From Haliotis asinina (Eukaryota > Mollusca > Gastropoda > Lepetellida > Haliotidae), in contig NC_090288.1 of the NCBI RefSeq assembly GCF_037392515.1, positions 4,767,501 through 4,831,500 on the forward strand: a stretch of DNA of 64,000 nucleotides, in the 5' to 3' direction. This document shows, piece after piece, positions 1-11,460 of the stretch. Within the stretch, counting starts at the first letter, position 1; each line of letters opens with the position of its first letter. The notes under the pieces were generated by a model. It did not search any database and was not told where the DNA came from. It saw only the letters and a list, made by a program, of their open reading frames with translations. A program made the position numbers and the translations under genes.

Positions 1-497
1 GGCTTTATAAGACTCACCAATTAACTAAACAATATTTTTTTAAATTGAGTTTAATTTGTTATAATATTTCAACTAAATAAAATATATGCCATGCAAGGTT
101 TCATAATTAACATTCTTTGACTTCCTCTCCCACCATTTCCTCATACGCATGAAGAGGCAAATTACTTTCAGTTTTTGTTCTGCGTGCTAAGTGCTAACAA
201 CAGTATTTAACAATTGCTTTTGGTTGAGAGCTTGATTTAATAACAAGCAATCATAGGTAAAATTTCAGGAACAGCTTGGAAAGTTATCAATACTTGTTCG
301 GCCCCGTCTGTACTTCGCAAAACAAACAAAACTCAAATAAACACACGTCCATTGACCCACGAAAACAGGTGTCCAATCTGGATTGGTCACAAACGTAAAC
401 GGGGACCTGCTTAGTGCGAAACATCAGTTCACTACTTGGCCGAGCCTTGTCAAGTTTTGCAAAGGAAAAATCTTTTTCAGCATTCTCAATTACTTAC

Positions 498-541
498 TCA
501 ATCACAGAGTCCGCACCGTTTTGCATTATGGGTTCTGGCAT
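498..541 (-). CDS. candidate first coding exon of a gene leaving the window to the left
   Basis: On the minus strand an ATG at 541 opens MPEPIMQNGADSVI and reaches a perfect donor, GTAAGT, at 497-492, in phase 2. Upstream on the same strand (541-640) are an ETS-like CCGGAA and a YY1-like AAAATGGCG in a local CpG-rich patch, as in TATA-less promoters. A short upstream open frame (MRFRKKTQN...) also ends before it. The gene's other exons would lie left of position 1. I do not recognise the protein from 14 residues. Confidence 0.3.
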
Positions 542-640
542 AAAGGACAGTTTTGTGTCTTTTTCCGAAAACGCATCACTGCCCACGCGCCATTTTGTAG
601 CTTCCGCCGGAATTTCGTTAAAGAGGAGACAACTCTTATC
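541..640 (-). promoter_or_regulatory. possible TATA-less promoter, minus direction
   Basis: A patch richer in G+C and CpG than its surroundings holds CCGGAA and GCCATTTTG (YY1-like when read on the minus strand). These are typical core-promoter motifs of housekeeping animal genes. It was found only as context for the exon candidate at 498-541. Confidence 0.25.
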
Positions 641-1582
641 ACCCTAATATCTGTAAATGGAAGCTTCTCCATTCGATGGTGATTACGAAGGGATCTGACT
701 GAGTTTGAAAAAGATTGGAATAAAAATATTTTTTTACTATGACACATAATTATGCAGCACAAGATGTAAAACTGTTTTAAATGGAGACGATAGAACCTAA
801 GAACCATCGTGAGTCGAACGTAAAATATTGACTGCCCCCCAGTGAATTCTACAGTATAAATAAAAGAACCTAACTCCATAGAACTGAGGTCTTATCGGCA
901 ATACATTGTGATTTTTGCATCGACCCAAATAGAGTTTTCAAATGGCACGTTGTTCAATCGAATTAAATTAATAGGGCGACTAGCCGATCTCTTATTTAAC
1001 GTGAACATCATTACAAAACATGAGAGAGAAAGAAAGAGAGAGGTTCGTTGAAACTCTTCGAATTTTCGATATCTGAGATGTTTCATTTGGGTACCGCCCA
1101 TAATTTACATCTAGGACGGGTGGTGATGATTTTGGTAGAGTAAAATGTACAATGTTAATGTACAATCGGTTAGCAAGATGACTGAAGAGTCAGTGACAAC
1201 GTCATTTCGAAAATTAGCTGAAAATTGCATTATTATTTCCCACCATAGTAATGTGACGGGTCAAGCGGAAGTGTCCCGTACTTAGTAGTCATCTGGTCAA
1301 ACCACGTGGACATTGCTGATTGACCGACTTTGAGAAATAACTGGATCAACAATAGGGTTGCCGAAGGATATTGCATGTGCCCTTTGAATGTGATTGTTAA
1401 CTCTATGTCATACACTGTTCTGTATTATTCAGTCACGGTCATACCGGCCTTCCACAGCAAAGCAAGTAGCTCCACATAGTTACGCCCCTTAGCCATGTCT
1501 GGATCCGATGATCTGTAGGTTTAAATCCCAGATTGTCCTTGATGTTTGGTTGGCATTAAACTCGGGCCTGCATAAATGTCCG

Positions 1583-1698
1583 GGGGTTCCTTCCTTGAGG
1601 CAGCCTTTACTAAGGTTAACTCCCATTCTTTAACATTGCACTAAGGTTACCTTAGTGACTTATGATCAGCTTAATGCGTTTGTGAAAGGAGCCCCAGA
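1583..1698 (+). mobile_element. short palindrome-ended repeat, copy 1
   Basis: Shares ACTCCCATTCTTTAACATTG and CACTAAGGTTA with 11881-12001. The ends GGGTTCC...GAAAGGAGCCCC are loosely inverted, which suggests a MITE-type repeat. Confidence 0.6.
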
Positions 1699-2032
1699 AC
1701 TTATTAAACATCGGACATTCTTTCTGCTCATTTATGAGTTGAGGTGAAATGGGGTGTGCCGTCTTGATTAAAAATGTTACGCTCATTTGATGCAGCATGT
1801 GTGGCTGCTTGCACTACTGGTTGTATAGAGTGAACTCACTGGGATACCATGCCGCAGTTAAGCATGAATGCTCTACTCAAATACAACATACTGACTCAGA
1901 TCCGATCAGTCCTTGTATAGATTAATGTCACGGAGGTTGTTGCATATTTAGAAGTGATCCTTGAATTAACGAAATAACCTAAACGACCATCTCACTCAAG
2001 TCTCACTCGTTCGCTCACTCACGTCACTATTT

Positions 2033-2192
2033 TGGGGTGGTGGGGTTACCGTATAGTTAAATCGTCCGGTCGTCGCGAACCCCGGGTTCGATTTCCCACA
2101 TGGGTACTATGTGTGAAGCCAAATTCTGGTGTCCCCTGCCGTGATAATGCTGGAATATTGCTAAACGCGGCCTAAAACGTAACTCACATATG
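2033..2192 (+). mobile_element. family-A tRNA-derived SINE
   Basis: B box CGGGTTCGATTTC, then CCCACATGGGTACTATGTGT, GGTGTCCCCTGCCGTGATAA and a tail sharing AATATTGCTAAACGCGGC with family B. Confidence 0.82.
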
Positions 2193-2218
2193 ATAAAAGG
2201 TGGATTGTGGCATAATGG

Positions 2219-2665
2219 ACTAGTTGCACGAATGGTAGAATTGGGGTCAAACTAGCTGTACGAACGGTAGCATTGGGGTCAGACTAGCTGTACGAACGGT
2301 AACATTGGGGTCAGACCAGCTGTACGAATGGTAGGATGGGGGTCAAACTAGCTGTGGGGATGGTAAGACTGGTGTCAAACAAGCTGTACAAATGGTAGGA
2401 TTGTGGTCAAACTAGCTGTACGAATGGTAGGATTTCTGTTCAAAGTAGCTGTAGGAATGGTAGGATTTATGTTCAAACTAGAAGTACGAATGGAAGGAAT
2501 GGGATTAAACTAGCTGTACGAACGGTAGGGTTGGGATCACACTAGCGGTAAGAATGGTAGGATTTCTGTTCAAAATAGCTGTACGAACGGTAGGATTGCA
2601 CGGGGTCAGTTGGCTACAAACAAACGGTAGGATCAGACTCAAACTAGCTGTGCGAACAGAGGACT
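2219..2665 (+). repeat. 32-bp minisatellite, about 14 degenerate copies
   Basis: The unit reads CTAGCTGTACGAACGGTAGC followed by ATTGGGGTCAGA. Copies vary at AACGG/AATGG and GGGGTC/TCTGTTC, and the array decays to the right. Confidence 0.9.
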
Positions 2666-3710
2666 TGAGTCAAAACTTAGTCTCGATACAGTATGACAGT
2701 AAGCTCACCTAGACGAGATCGATCACTGGCACAAATGCCCCCAAACCATCACGCTGTCCCCCGCGAATCGGTTTACCACACGAAGAGAACACTGTGACAC
2801 ACTAGTGCCCTACCGTCGGTAAAGGGGAACGTGAAGCAATGGGGCACATTTCCCTAATGATCTGTGCGAAATAACAAACCTCTGACTAAGTGTCTGCTAG
2901 TGGATGTTGTTGTCATGAAAATTGTTACGGAGATGACGTAACGTCTGATTTGTACATCATCTTTGTGTGACGTCACACGCGGTGCCCCAGAGTCCAAAAC
3001 CATGGAAAACTGCAACGGTACCTGCCTGTTGTGCATGGTTTCTCAGACTGTCTTACGTCTACAACCCATGGAAGCTTGCGCTCATATGGCCTGCTCCTCA
3101 TTTCGCCAACACCTCATATCGCCTACATTAATTATAATAGCCCTACCATAACATACCGAAACATTAGTCTCATTAACCTATTCAGACAACGACCTACTTA
3201 ATTTTCAGCCGATCCGAATTTTCTCGTGTGAAAGTGAAAAAAAGACACTACAAACAACTCTAGTTAAACTGAATTTCAAGTCCTTGTTTCGTAAGAAAAT
3301 TGTATTTACAGATGAATTTTAATTTCAAACTTAAATAGCGCCGTCTTTCTATAACTTATGTCGAGGTTCAGGCAGCATACCTTAACTATGGAATCACTGA
3401 CTGCCCGTTTGATGAGGTCGTAAACGCGATTCACAATAAATCTGTCTCACTGGTTACACCTGTTATGTGTTTTCTGCGCTTATTAAGCGTATTTCTGTAA
3501 CGCACAATGAGATTGATGCAATATCAGTTCTGTACCAGACCGCCAAATGTTTCTAGCGGCAGAGCCTCCTTCTGAGATTTCCACGATTTGCAGGTTTCCG
3601 ATTGTTTGCTGTACGACGTGCTTGATAGGATTAGAAGGAGCTTAGTGTTGAAATTTATAAGTGCTTAAACATATCAGATCATACTGATTAATATTTACGC
3701 ATCCAGTAAA

Positions 3711-3751
3711 ATGGCACAGTCTAAAGATTCCGGACTGGTTATCGCACTAAG
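3711..3751 (+). CDS. weak candidate first coding exon
   Basis: AAAATGGCACAG gives a start in good context, opening MAQSKDSGLVIAL and ending AG|GTGAGC at 3752. No partner exon was identified downstream before 13022, and no family is recognisable. Chance occurrence is quite possible. Confidence 0.2.
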
Positions 3752-4036
3752 GTGAGCAAAGGGACGGAACCCAGTAAACAGGACACGAGGCTGTTCTGTA
3801 ATCAATGTGTTTTAGACATGAATGGGTATTACCTAACTGATTGTGAACATTAAATAAACTGATCTGCTTTCTTTGATCATCTTTGTAAAGACATAGAGCC
3901 ATATGGCTTCCGCCAGTTCCTGATTCCAGGAAGGTCCATGGACCAAGACGTATGATGGAAGAGACTTCCTGTGCGTGGATGACGACGTAGAAAACAAGAC
4001 CCAAACAAGACCAAGCAGACTTATGTTAGGTTATTT

Positions 4037-5121
4037 AGATTGTTGAAGGGCACTGTAGGTGCAAGGACTGGAGTAGAAGCCCACTGATCATTGTGATGGT
4101 ATTGGCATTTTAATATGTTGAAGATATGTCATTATTAGTGAGTGATAGATTTAATATTTAACGTCACATCGGCAATATTTCAGCCATATCGTGTCGGGAA
4201 CAAAACACTGAAATGGAATATATGTGTATTATGAAAACCTGTCGACAAAGGACAGTAAAACAACTACAGTATCACAATTAAATTTTTAATTTGAATTAAA
4301 ACTAGCATGAAGAGTTAAAACTAATATCAATATTTAGACAATACAATATAAAAAACAGGCTATAGATCGCCAACAACAGAAGGTAGATCACCATACTAGG
4401 GACCATGGGGACTTGCAGTACCTTTGCTACCAGCATGGACCCTAGTTAGATTCACACCATCCCTTTAGCAGCTGGCGAGTGTACAATATGCTAGCCAAAA
4501 TTAAAATGTCATTATTAGCTTATAATCACCATGCAAGAGTTTGTTTTCATTAATGTAAGAATACCTTAGTGGAGGAGTCTACTTTACTAAAGGTAAAACA
4601 TTATTTTTATGAAGTGCAGTCAACCCAAATTTTCTTTTGATACGGGTGTTGGCGAAATGAGGTGTGGGCGATATGAGGTCAGGCCCCCATGCATGTGGAA
4701 GTCGCTGTGGCTGAGAGGGCTGGGTGGCTGACTTTGCTGACGATTAGGTGCCTGACTCTGAGGGTGCGGGTTCGAATCCCAGATGGGACTCAACCAATAA
4801 AGTACGAGAATTTGTTCTTTACCAAGAAACTGTAATCCTAAATATGACCTGTGTTACCTTTTACCACTTTCGTAATTGCATTGTGTAATAATAGTGTGTC
4901 AGATTGAGTGTAATTGTTCAGCCCATACATGGCATCACTCGCGTTGCTGACGCGTTTGTGGAGAGATACTCTTTTTCGGATTGAACAAGCAATTCTGAAG
5001 CGTTTTCCTATTTATCTTTGTCAGAGATATACGGTCTCTTTCTTTGTCTTTAATTTTGCATTCCAGTTCACATGCGATCGCTAATACGTGACTCGTTGCA
5101 CGTGCTTGTTGTGTTTGTGTT
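4037..5121 (+). repeat. tandem duplication, copy 1 (1,085 bp)
   Basis: The copy starts AGATTGTTGAAGGGCACTG and is followed directly by a second copy. I found no difference in the lines compared. It contains a family-C SINE at 4693-4862 and a reversed SINE-tail relic near 4137-4200. The short minus-strand open frames in both copies are duplicates and not credible genes. Confidence 0.92.
4693..4862 (+). mobile_element. tRNA-derived SINE, family C
   Basis: The head holds an A box (TGGCTGAGAGG) and an exact B box (GGTTCGAATCC at 4769-4779), followed by a tail GACTCAACCAATAAAGTACGA. The body does not fold as a working tRNA that I can identify. Confidence 0.8.
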
Positions 5122-6206
5122 AGATTGTTGAAGGGCACTGTAGGTGCAAGGACTGGAGTAGAAGCCCACTGATCATTGTGATGGTATTGGCATTTTAATA
5201 TGTTGAAGATATGTCATTATTAGTGAGTGATAGATTTAATATTTAACGTCACATCGGCAATATTTCAGCCATATCGTGTCGGGAACAAAACACTGAAATG
5301 GAATATATGTGTATTATGAAAACCTGTCGACAAAGGACAGTAAAACAACTACAGTATCACAATTAAATTTTTAATTTGAATTAAAACTAGCATGAAGAGT
5401 TAAAACTAATATCAATATTTAGACAATACAATATAAAAAACAGGCTATAGATCGCCAACAACAGAAGGTAGATCACCATACTAGGGACCATGGGGACTTG
5501 CAGTACCTTTGCTACCAGCATGGACCCTAGTTAGATTCACACCATCCCTTTAGCAGCTGGCGAGTGTACAATATGCTAGCCAAAATTAAAATGTCATTAT
5601 TAGCTTATAATCACCATGCAAGAGTTTGTTTTCATTAATGTAAGAATACCTTAGTGGAGGAGTCTACTTTACTAAAGGTAAAACATTATTTTTATGAAGT
5701 GCAGTCAACCCAAATTTTCTTTTGATACGGGTGTTGGCGAAATGAGGTGTGGGCGATATGAGGTCAGGCCCCCATGCATGTGGAAGTCGCTGTGGCTGAG
5801 AGGGCTGGGTGGCTGACTTTGCTGACGATTAGGTGCCTGACTCTGAGGGTGCGGGTTCGAATCCCAGATGGGACTCAACCAATAAAGTACGAGAATTTGT
5901 TCTTTACCAAGAAACTGTAATCCTAAATATGACCTGTGTTACCTTTTACCACTTTCGTAATTGCATTGTGTAATAATAGTGTGTCAGATTGAGTGTAATT
6001 GTTCAGCCCATACATGGCATCACTCGCGTTGCTGACGCGTTTGTGGAGAGATACTCTTTTTCGGATTGAACAAGCAATTCTGAAGCGTTTTCCTATTTAT
6101 CTTTGTCAGAGATATACGGTCTCTTTCTTTGTCTTTAATTTTGCATTCCAGTTCACATGCGATCGCTAATACGTGACTCGTTGCACGTGCTTGTTGTGTT
6201 TTCCTC
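5122..6206 (+). repeat. tandem duplication, copy 2 (1,085 bp)
   Basis: Repeats copy 1 at a constant offset of 1,085 bp, up to CTTGTTGTGTTT; sequence then diverges to TTCCTCACATT. The junction shows short homology (TTAGATTGTTG). Confidence 0.92.
5778..5947 (+). mobile_element. tRNA-derived SINE, family C (duplicate)
   Basis: Copy of the SINE at 4693 carried by the 1,085-bp duplication. Confidence 0.8.
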
Positions 6207-6603
6207 ACATTTTTTTTCACGTCGGTCGCCAAAACCACGTTCATAGAGCCTGCATGTCATTGTCGGGTGTATGCCACAAAGATAAACTAAATTAATAACC
6301 AATTAATTATTACCAGTAATGTAGGTACAATTTCTAATTTTGTTGAGCATATCTGAGACTATACATGAGGTTTACCAGGCTGATACTCGGTTTTTCCAGC
6401 TTAAATATTGTTTACCGCTACGTGGACATTTACGAGAGGCTTGTGTTTAGGTCTACAAAATAATATATTTAGTCCAAAAATGAGAGTTATCTTATCTAAA
6501 ACTACATTATCTTCAAAATATGAAAAAAATGAAAACAGAGCAAAGCTAAAATTCAGGATCTTAGGAAATCTAGATATTGACAAATCATTCACGACTTGAG
6601 CTG

Positions 6604-6760
6604 AATGTGCTGAAGCACACAATACAGCGGCGACAATGGTGAGGGCGTGGGTTCAAATCGGACTCAACCCAACAAAAAGTACTAAAATCTGTACTTTACT
6701 GAGAAAGTGTAATCCCAAAAATAATACTTGTTACATTGTGACCATTTTCTAACTGCACTG
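6604..6760 (+). mobile_element. family-C SINE, diverged
   Basis: Shares GTGGGTTCAAATC, GACTCAACCCAACAAAAAGTA and AAAGTGTAATCC with the family-C copies at 4693 and 5778. The A-box half is poorly kept. Confidence 0.65.
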
Positions 6761-7920
6761 CGTATCCACAGCACACAATGCAACATAGTCTTATGGGAAT
6801 CAAATGGCACAAAACGTTTTGGTGTTATTGGTACTACTTCACAGTCAGTAAATTATAAACTGACGACCAAAAGACACTCTACAACAGATTTAGTTTAAAC
6901 ACAACGAAAGATAGATGCATGCATGAAGTACTTAAGATCTCAGCGAAATCAACATCTATAAAAGCAGCGATACGGTCACCGATACTGGAATGAAGGTTTC
7001 ACGAATTGTATATATCATAATAATTTATACAAATTCCGGGCACAATGATAGTATGTTCGCCCCCTCCATATTAGGAAACAAACTCCCCGGAGCAAAGAGA
7101 AAAAGTCAGTCGTCTGATAACGTCTCGTGTGACACATCGTCGTTCGTCTTATAAGTGTGTGAGAGAATATGTGTGTATGTCGCTTTTAGTAATATTCTAA
7201 CAATATTTACATAGTTTTAGTTTTAGCATTTATGGATAACGTTTTGCTATTTCATTTTTATAGTGGTAACGTTTCTTTTGTCCGTCAGTGTATTTCAGAA
7301 ATCACACCTTGTATAATTGTGATTGCAAATATATTGTGGGGTCTTTTCCTCTGAATACTAGTATTGTACCTAAGTGGAACACTGCTTCCTAGCGATGGCA
7401 ATTATTACGTCAAATTGTCATGAAAAACGAATGTTTTTCCTCACAGAAATCCACTCTGAAATTTCTTGGCACTATAAGGAGCTTGTTCGGTGCAGAAAAC
7501 TTCACTAGAATAGCACGCACTACAGAATGTCAGCTTTGACAGAAGTTGGATCTATTTTCAATGCAGAAAACCGTTCTGGAAGAATTTGCGACACACAGTT
7601 TGGCATTATAACAGAGTGTATATTGTGACGTATCTAAACAAACTCTTGGTCGTGGACAAACAGCCAGTCGGTGGCAGCAGAATATTGGTTTCATCATTCC
7701 ACAGCACGTTGTTCCAACTGAGAGGAGGAATCTGGAATTCGAGAAAGCATTTCCTGTTTATGCAGACATTCGTTTAATCGTTTAATGGCACTTGATGCAG
7801 GATACCAGCATGTTGATTACCACAAGCGCGTTAATCAGTTGGAATAAGTGTGGTTGTGTGTATCTTACATGCAGTCGAACTGAAAGAACGACAAACTGTC
7901 TTCCACTCAGAGCGGTCAGT
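6761..7920. other. no feature recognised
   Basis: Plain AT-rich sequence. No open frame, repeat or regulatory pattern that I can support. Confidence 0.6.
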
Positions 7921-8095
7921 GTGATGGCCTGAGATTTGGTAATACGTTCACTCGTCACGCTGAAGAACCAGGTTCGACTCTCTTGAACAATGTGTTAAAT
8001 ACTGCACAGATATCACGGCGGGTACGCACGTGGAGATTCGAACCCGAGTCTTTGACGCGGTGTATTCCGCTTTAATCATTTAGCCTCTCCACCAA
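7921..8095. mobile_element. two opposed family-A SINE heads
   Basis: A + strand head (CACTCGTCACGCTGAAGAAC, then GGTTCGACTC) at 7940-7985 faces a reversed head (GGAGATTCGAACCCGAGTCT) at 8030-8092. Both tails are lost or short. Confidence 0.6.
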
Positions 8096-9150
8096 ACACG
8101 GCACACTCTTCACTGCGAATTGTACTTATGGCTCCAGTGTTTCAGTTTCTAACATGGTGCTGATTAAAGCCTGCAGACCAGCACTGTAGGCAGTGGCGCA
8201 TGCTGAATTCTCCAGGTTGGCATCAGTGCCACAGGTATGTCGGTGTTTCGCTGTACACAGGTACTCGACTAGCCGTATCTGTTCTGCAACCCCTAGAGGA
8301 GTAAATCTGCGCTACTGTGCAGGCGTGTACTTGCGTCATGTTCATTGTATGCCAGACCCCAAAACGTCATCGTCGGCAACGCTGGCATGCACAGTCGATG
8401 CAACCGATCTAGGTCTGGTTGAGGCAAGTGCCCTCCTGATTGCGAGGTTGGTCTGCTGGCGTCAATGACATGAGACATCAATCACATTTTTCAAATGTCA
8501 TGGGAGTTCTTGGATGAAAGTCAGTTAGCAACAGGTGTTACAAAGTGACCTATATATGCTTTCGTGTATGGTGATATTGACACATCACGTGAACATGACA
8601 GACCGACAATAAGAAGTAACTGGACCAACAATTTTGACCGACATTAGGCTCAGAAATAAGTTATTTAATTTGCAAAGATATATCGATAAATCTCATTTAA
8701 ATCATTGGAGCAATGAAGACTTACGCAATCATTCTAAACTTGAGGTGATATTCTTACCTATAGGGACAGTGATCTAGAGTAAATCCCCAGAATTCGGTTT
8801 ACAGGCGACGATCTCATAGTACGTGACTACCTCTAGCGCAATTAGTTGTACAAGAGAGTACGTACATCCTCATTCTAACAGACAAGCCATCTTTAACCCC
8901 CAGATACTTAAACATTAACATGTGACATTCTTAGGTCGCAGACGATTAGGCCGGCCGATAACTGATTACAGATATTAGTAGCTGTGCCTAATCTTGGCAT
9001 GGGGTCTAAAGGCAGTTAATATTAGGCAGAATTTTATTTGTACAAACTCACAAAGCTCTTTCGGTGTGGGATATGCCATATGTTTATTATTCTGTCCCAC
9101 TGACGCCTGGTCAGCCTTTCAGTAAGCGAAACATCATGTTAAGGCCATAA
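8096..9150. other. no feature recognised
   Basis: 8193-8480 is GC-richer with overlapping open frames on both strands (91 and 62 codons), perhaps an old transposon remnant; no family motif was recognised. The rest is plain AT-rich sequence. Confidence 0.4.
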
Positions 9151-9206
9151 TACACTCTTCAAAAAAGGAAACGCAAAACCCAAATAAATATCAATGAAAA
9201 TTTGGG

Positions 9207-9451
9207 TGAGTGAGTTTAGTTTTACGCCGCACTCAGCAATATTCAAGCTATATGGCGGCTGTAAATAATCGAGCCTGGACCAGACAATCCAGTGAGCATC
9301 GATCTGCGCAGTTGGGAACCGATGACATGTGTTAACCAAGTCAGCGAGCATGACCACCCGATCCCGTTAGTCGCCTCTTACGACAAGCATAGTCGCCTTT
9401 TATGGCAAGTATGGGCTGCTGGAGGCTTATTATACCCCGGACCTTCACGGT
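9207..9451 (-). mobile_element. family-B SINE nested in the Tc1 element
   Basis: The reverse strand gives a nearly complete family-B unit from GAAGGTCCGGGG through GGGATCGGGTGGTCATGCTC and ATATTGCTGAGTGCGGCGTA to an ACTCACTCAC tail. Flanks ATGAAAATTTGG and ATGAAACTTTGG look like a target-site duplication of about 12 bp. Confidence 0.88.
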
Positions 9452-9752
9452 TTATGAAACTTTGGTGTTATTCAGTGTAGATCAGTGGAAAACAAAGATA
9501 TATGAATGAAATTTTGTGGAGCAATGCATTGCTATCTTGTCCCATATTTCAAGAGAGTAACAGTCATCACAGTCATTAGTGCTGTCCACCAGGTGGTGTT
9601 GAAGTCAGTACCTCGTATGACCACTTTCAGCAGCTACCACTGCCCGACACCTCCTGGGTACAGATCGAATCAGTCGTTGGATGTTTTGTTGCTGAATCCG
9701 TCTACATTCCTCCTGCAGCATGTGGAACTACTGTTGAAGATTCTGTGGTGGA

Positions 9753-10121
9753 TTACGGCGTCGACGTCAGATTGCCTTGGACAAGCACAAGTTCCAATCT
9801 GCGGGTGTATGAGACTCCTCCCCACATCATAACACCCTCACTACAAAATCTGTCCACCTGCCAGTTTGGAGCAAAACGTTCATAACGTCGTCTGCAGACA
9901 CGGTCTCTACCATCACGTCGCCTGAGGAGATAACGGGATTCATCGCTACACCATATGCGCCTCCAGTTTGCCAGGTTCCATGGCAGCACCGTGTTACACC
10001 ATCTCACTCGTTGACGTCGATGTACTCGTGTCAAGGACGGGGGCAACTTTTGGACATTTGATATTCGTGCTGCATGACATCCACGCTCATCATGACAATC
10101 CTGATTGATGAAACCGTTCAA
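9753..10121 (-). pseudogene. Tc1-type transposase relic, central part
   Basis: A 122-codon open frame carries LPWNLANWRRIWCSDESRYL, the Tc1 DDE signature around a catalytic aspartate (SDES), then an arginine-rich stretch and VMMWGGVSYTRR, typical of Tc1 transposases. The N-terminal DNA-binding domain is missing. After GNLTSTP the protein jumps to a C-terminal fragment in another frame (RRIQQQNIQRLIRSVPRRC, ending GHTRY, about 9610-9730 minus), so the segment with the later catalytic residues is deleted. The gene cannot be functional. Confidence 0.88.
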
Positions 10122-10373
10122 AAACTATTTTGGTTGCGTTTGGTCAAGCGTGATCTTCTAAAACATTCCAGAAACAATGTGCAACCCTTAAAAAATGTTT
10201 GAATTCACGTATGTGTACAGAAGTGTATCATTTTTAAATTTCAATTTTGCGTTTCTTTTTTTAAGAGTGTATTTGGATGACATTCCTTTAATAATTTTTG
10301 CACACACGCATTTCAGTTACATTCATAAGATGTCAGTCAGTAACGATCTACACCACCTCTGGTACGACCCGTG

Positions 10374-10612
10374 AAGATCCGGGTTAGAACTGATCTTCAG
10401 TAACCAATGTTTTTCTTTTAGAGGCAATTAACAGGATCGAGTGGTAAGACTCGCTGGCTTGGTTGACACCTGTCATCGTATCCCAACAGATAATAGCTCA
10501 TGCTGTTGATGACTGGATTGTCTGTTCCAGACTCGATTTTTATAGAACAGTGCCACATACATGCGATATTGCTGAGTTCGACGTACAGCTAAAGTCCCTC
10601 ACTCACTTGTCG
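10374..10612 (+). mobile_element. family-B SINE
   Basis: Begins GAAGATCCGGGTTAGAACTG and ends CTCACTCAC; middle holds GGATTGTCTGTTCCAGACTC. A second partial piece follows to 10690. Confidence 0.75.
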
Positions 10613-10918
10613 TTAGTGAAGACAGATGGTCAGTTGGTCAGGATCGCTGACATGGTAAACACATCGTATCCCAACATGCGTAGATAGATGCTCATGATGT
10701 CAATCAATTATTTACAAACAGCCGTCATTGAATGGGGCATTAACTACAAACTTGACATCACAAACTATTATACTACGTTATTTGAACAATATCCCCGACT
10801 CCCATATACGATATATCGGCATTGCTGGTTCCCAGCTCCTTATGCGTGAAGTCAGCTTGCGCCAAATTACAATATGAGAGACGGGCCTAGCTTAGGTTGA
10901 CATTTCAATAGTCAAACG

Positions 10919-11040
10919 TGAGTGAGTGAGTGAGTGAGTGAGTGAGTGAGTGAGTGTGTGAGTGAGTGAGTGAGTGAGTGAGTGAGTGAGTGAGTGTATG
11001 AGTGAGTGAGTGAGTGAGTGAGTGAGTGAGTGAGTGAGTG
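10919..11040 (+). repeat. (GAGT)n microsatellite
   Basis: About 30 units with isolated GTGT and GTAT interruptions. It forms the tail of the reversed SINE at 11041. Confidence 0.98.
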
Positions 11041-11192
11041 TCACGAAGCTGTTAGCAATATTTCAGCAAACATCACTGCGGGGCACCAGAAACGGGCTTC
11101 ACACATTGTGACCATGTAGGCAAACGCACCCGGGAGTTCGGGGTGACGAGACAAGGCTTTAACCAGAAGACTACCTCACTGCTTCCAAAGAT
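11041..11192 (-). mobile_element. family-A SINE; its tail is the (GAGT)n run
   Basis: The reverse strand holds GTCTCGTCACCCCGAACTCC, CGGGCTTC-type CCCATTTCTGGTG-like and AATATTGCTAAC segments. It is continuous at its 3' end with the tetranucleotide run at 10919-11040. Confidence 0.75.
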
Positions 11193-11387
11193 TATGTAAC
11201 TACTCAAATGGTCGATCAGCGACTGACTGGTGCTAAACGCCACAAATGGAGAGCTTTCCAAGCAGCTACGAGGAATTACGGAATTCCTCGAAGGTCGATG
11301 GCTACCTCTGACTGGGCGTGTGACAAAATCTCATTGAGACCATAGGCGGATCCCATCCCCCACCCACACCCCACACCTCCAACCGCC

Positions 11388-11390
<3 letters not shown>

Positions 11391-11458
<68 letters not shown>
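11391..11458 (+). repeat. (AC)n microsatellite, about 34 units
   Basis: Uninterrupted AC dinucleotides. Confidence 0.99.

Positions 11459-11460
<2 letters not shown>

Larger units (their letters stand above)
9151..10271 (-). mobile_element. decayed Tc1/mariner transposon
   Basis: Inverted ends TACACTCTTCAAAAAAGGAA (9151) and, reversed, TACACTCTTAAAAAAAGAAA (ending 10271) continue as ACGCAAAA. TA dinucleotides at both outer ends fit TA target duplication. Transposase remnants lie on the minus strand, and a family-B SINE is inserted at 9207-9451. At about 1.1 kb including the SINE, it has lost much of a normal 1.3-1.6 kb element. Confidence 0.88.

Noticed and set aside
4760..4790. Functional tRNA gene at the exact B box
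   Set aside because: A and B boxes are SINE-head remnants; no cloverleaf with a plausible anticodon arm was found, and the same head recurs in other copies.
4935..6244. Paralogous minus-strand genes ending in the same 60 residues
   Set aside because: Identical only because the 1,085-bp DNA segment is duplicated; no domain or start context supports coding.
9506..9832. 108-codon + strand frame
   Set aside because: Antisense of the Tc1 transposase C-terminal relic.
11276..11458. Cys-Val repeat protein on the minus strand
   Set aside because: Translation of the (AC)n microsatellite.
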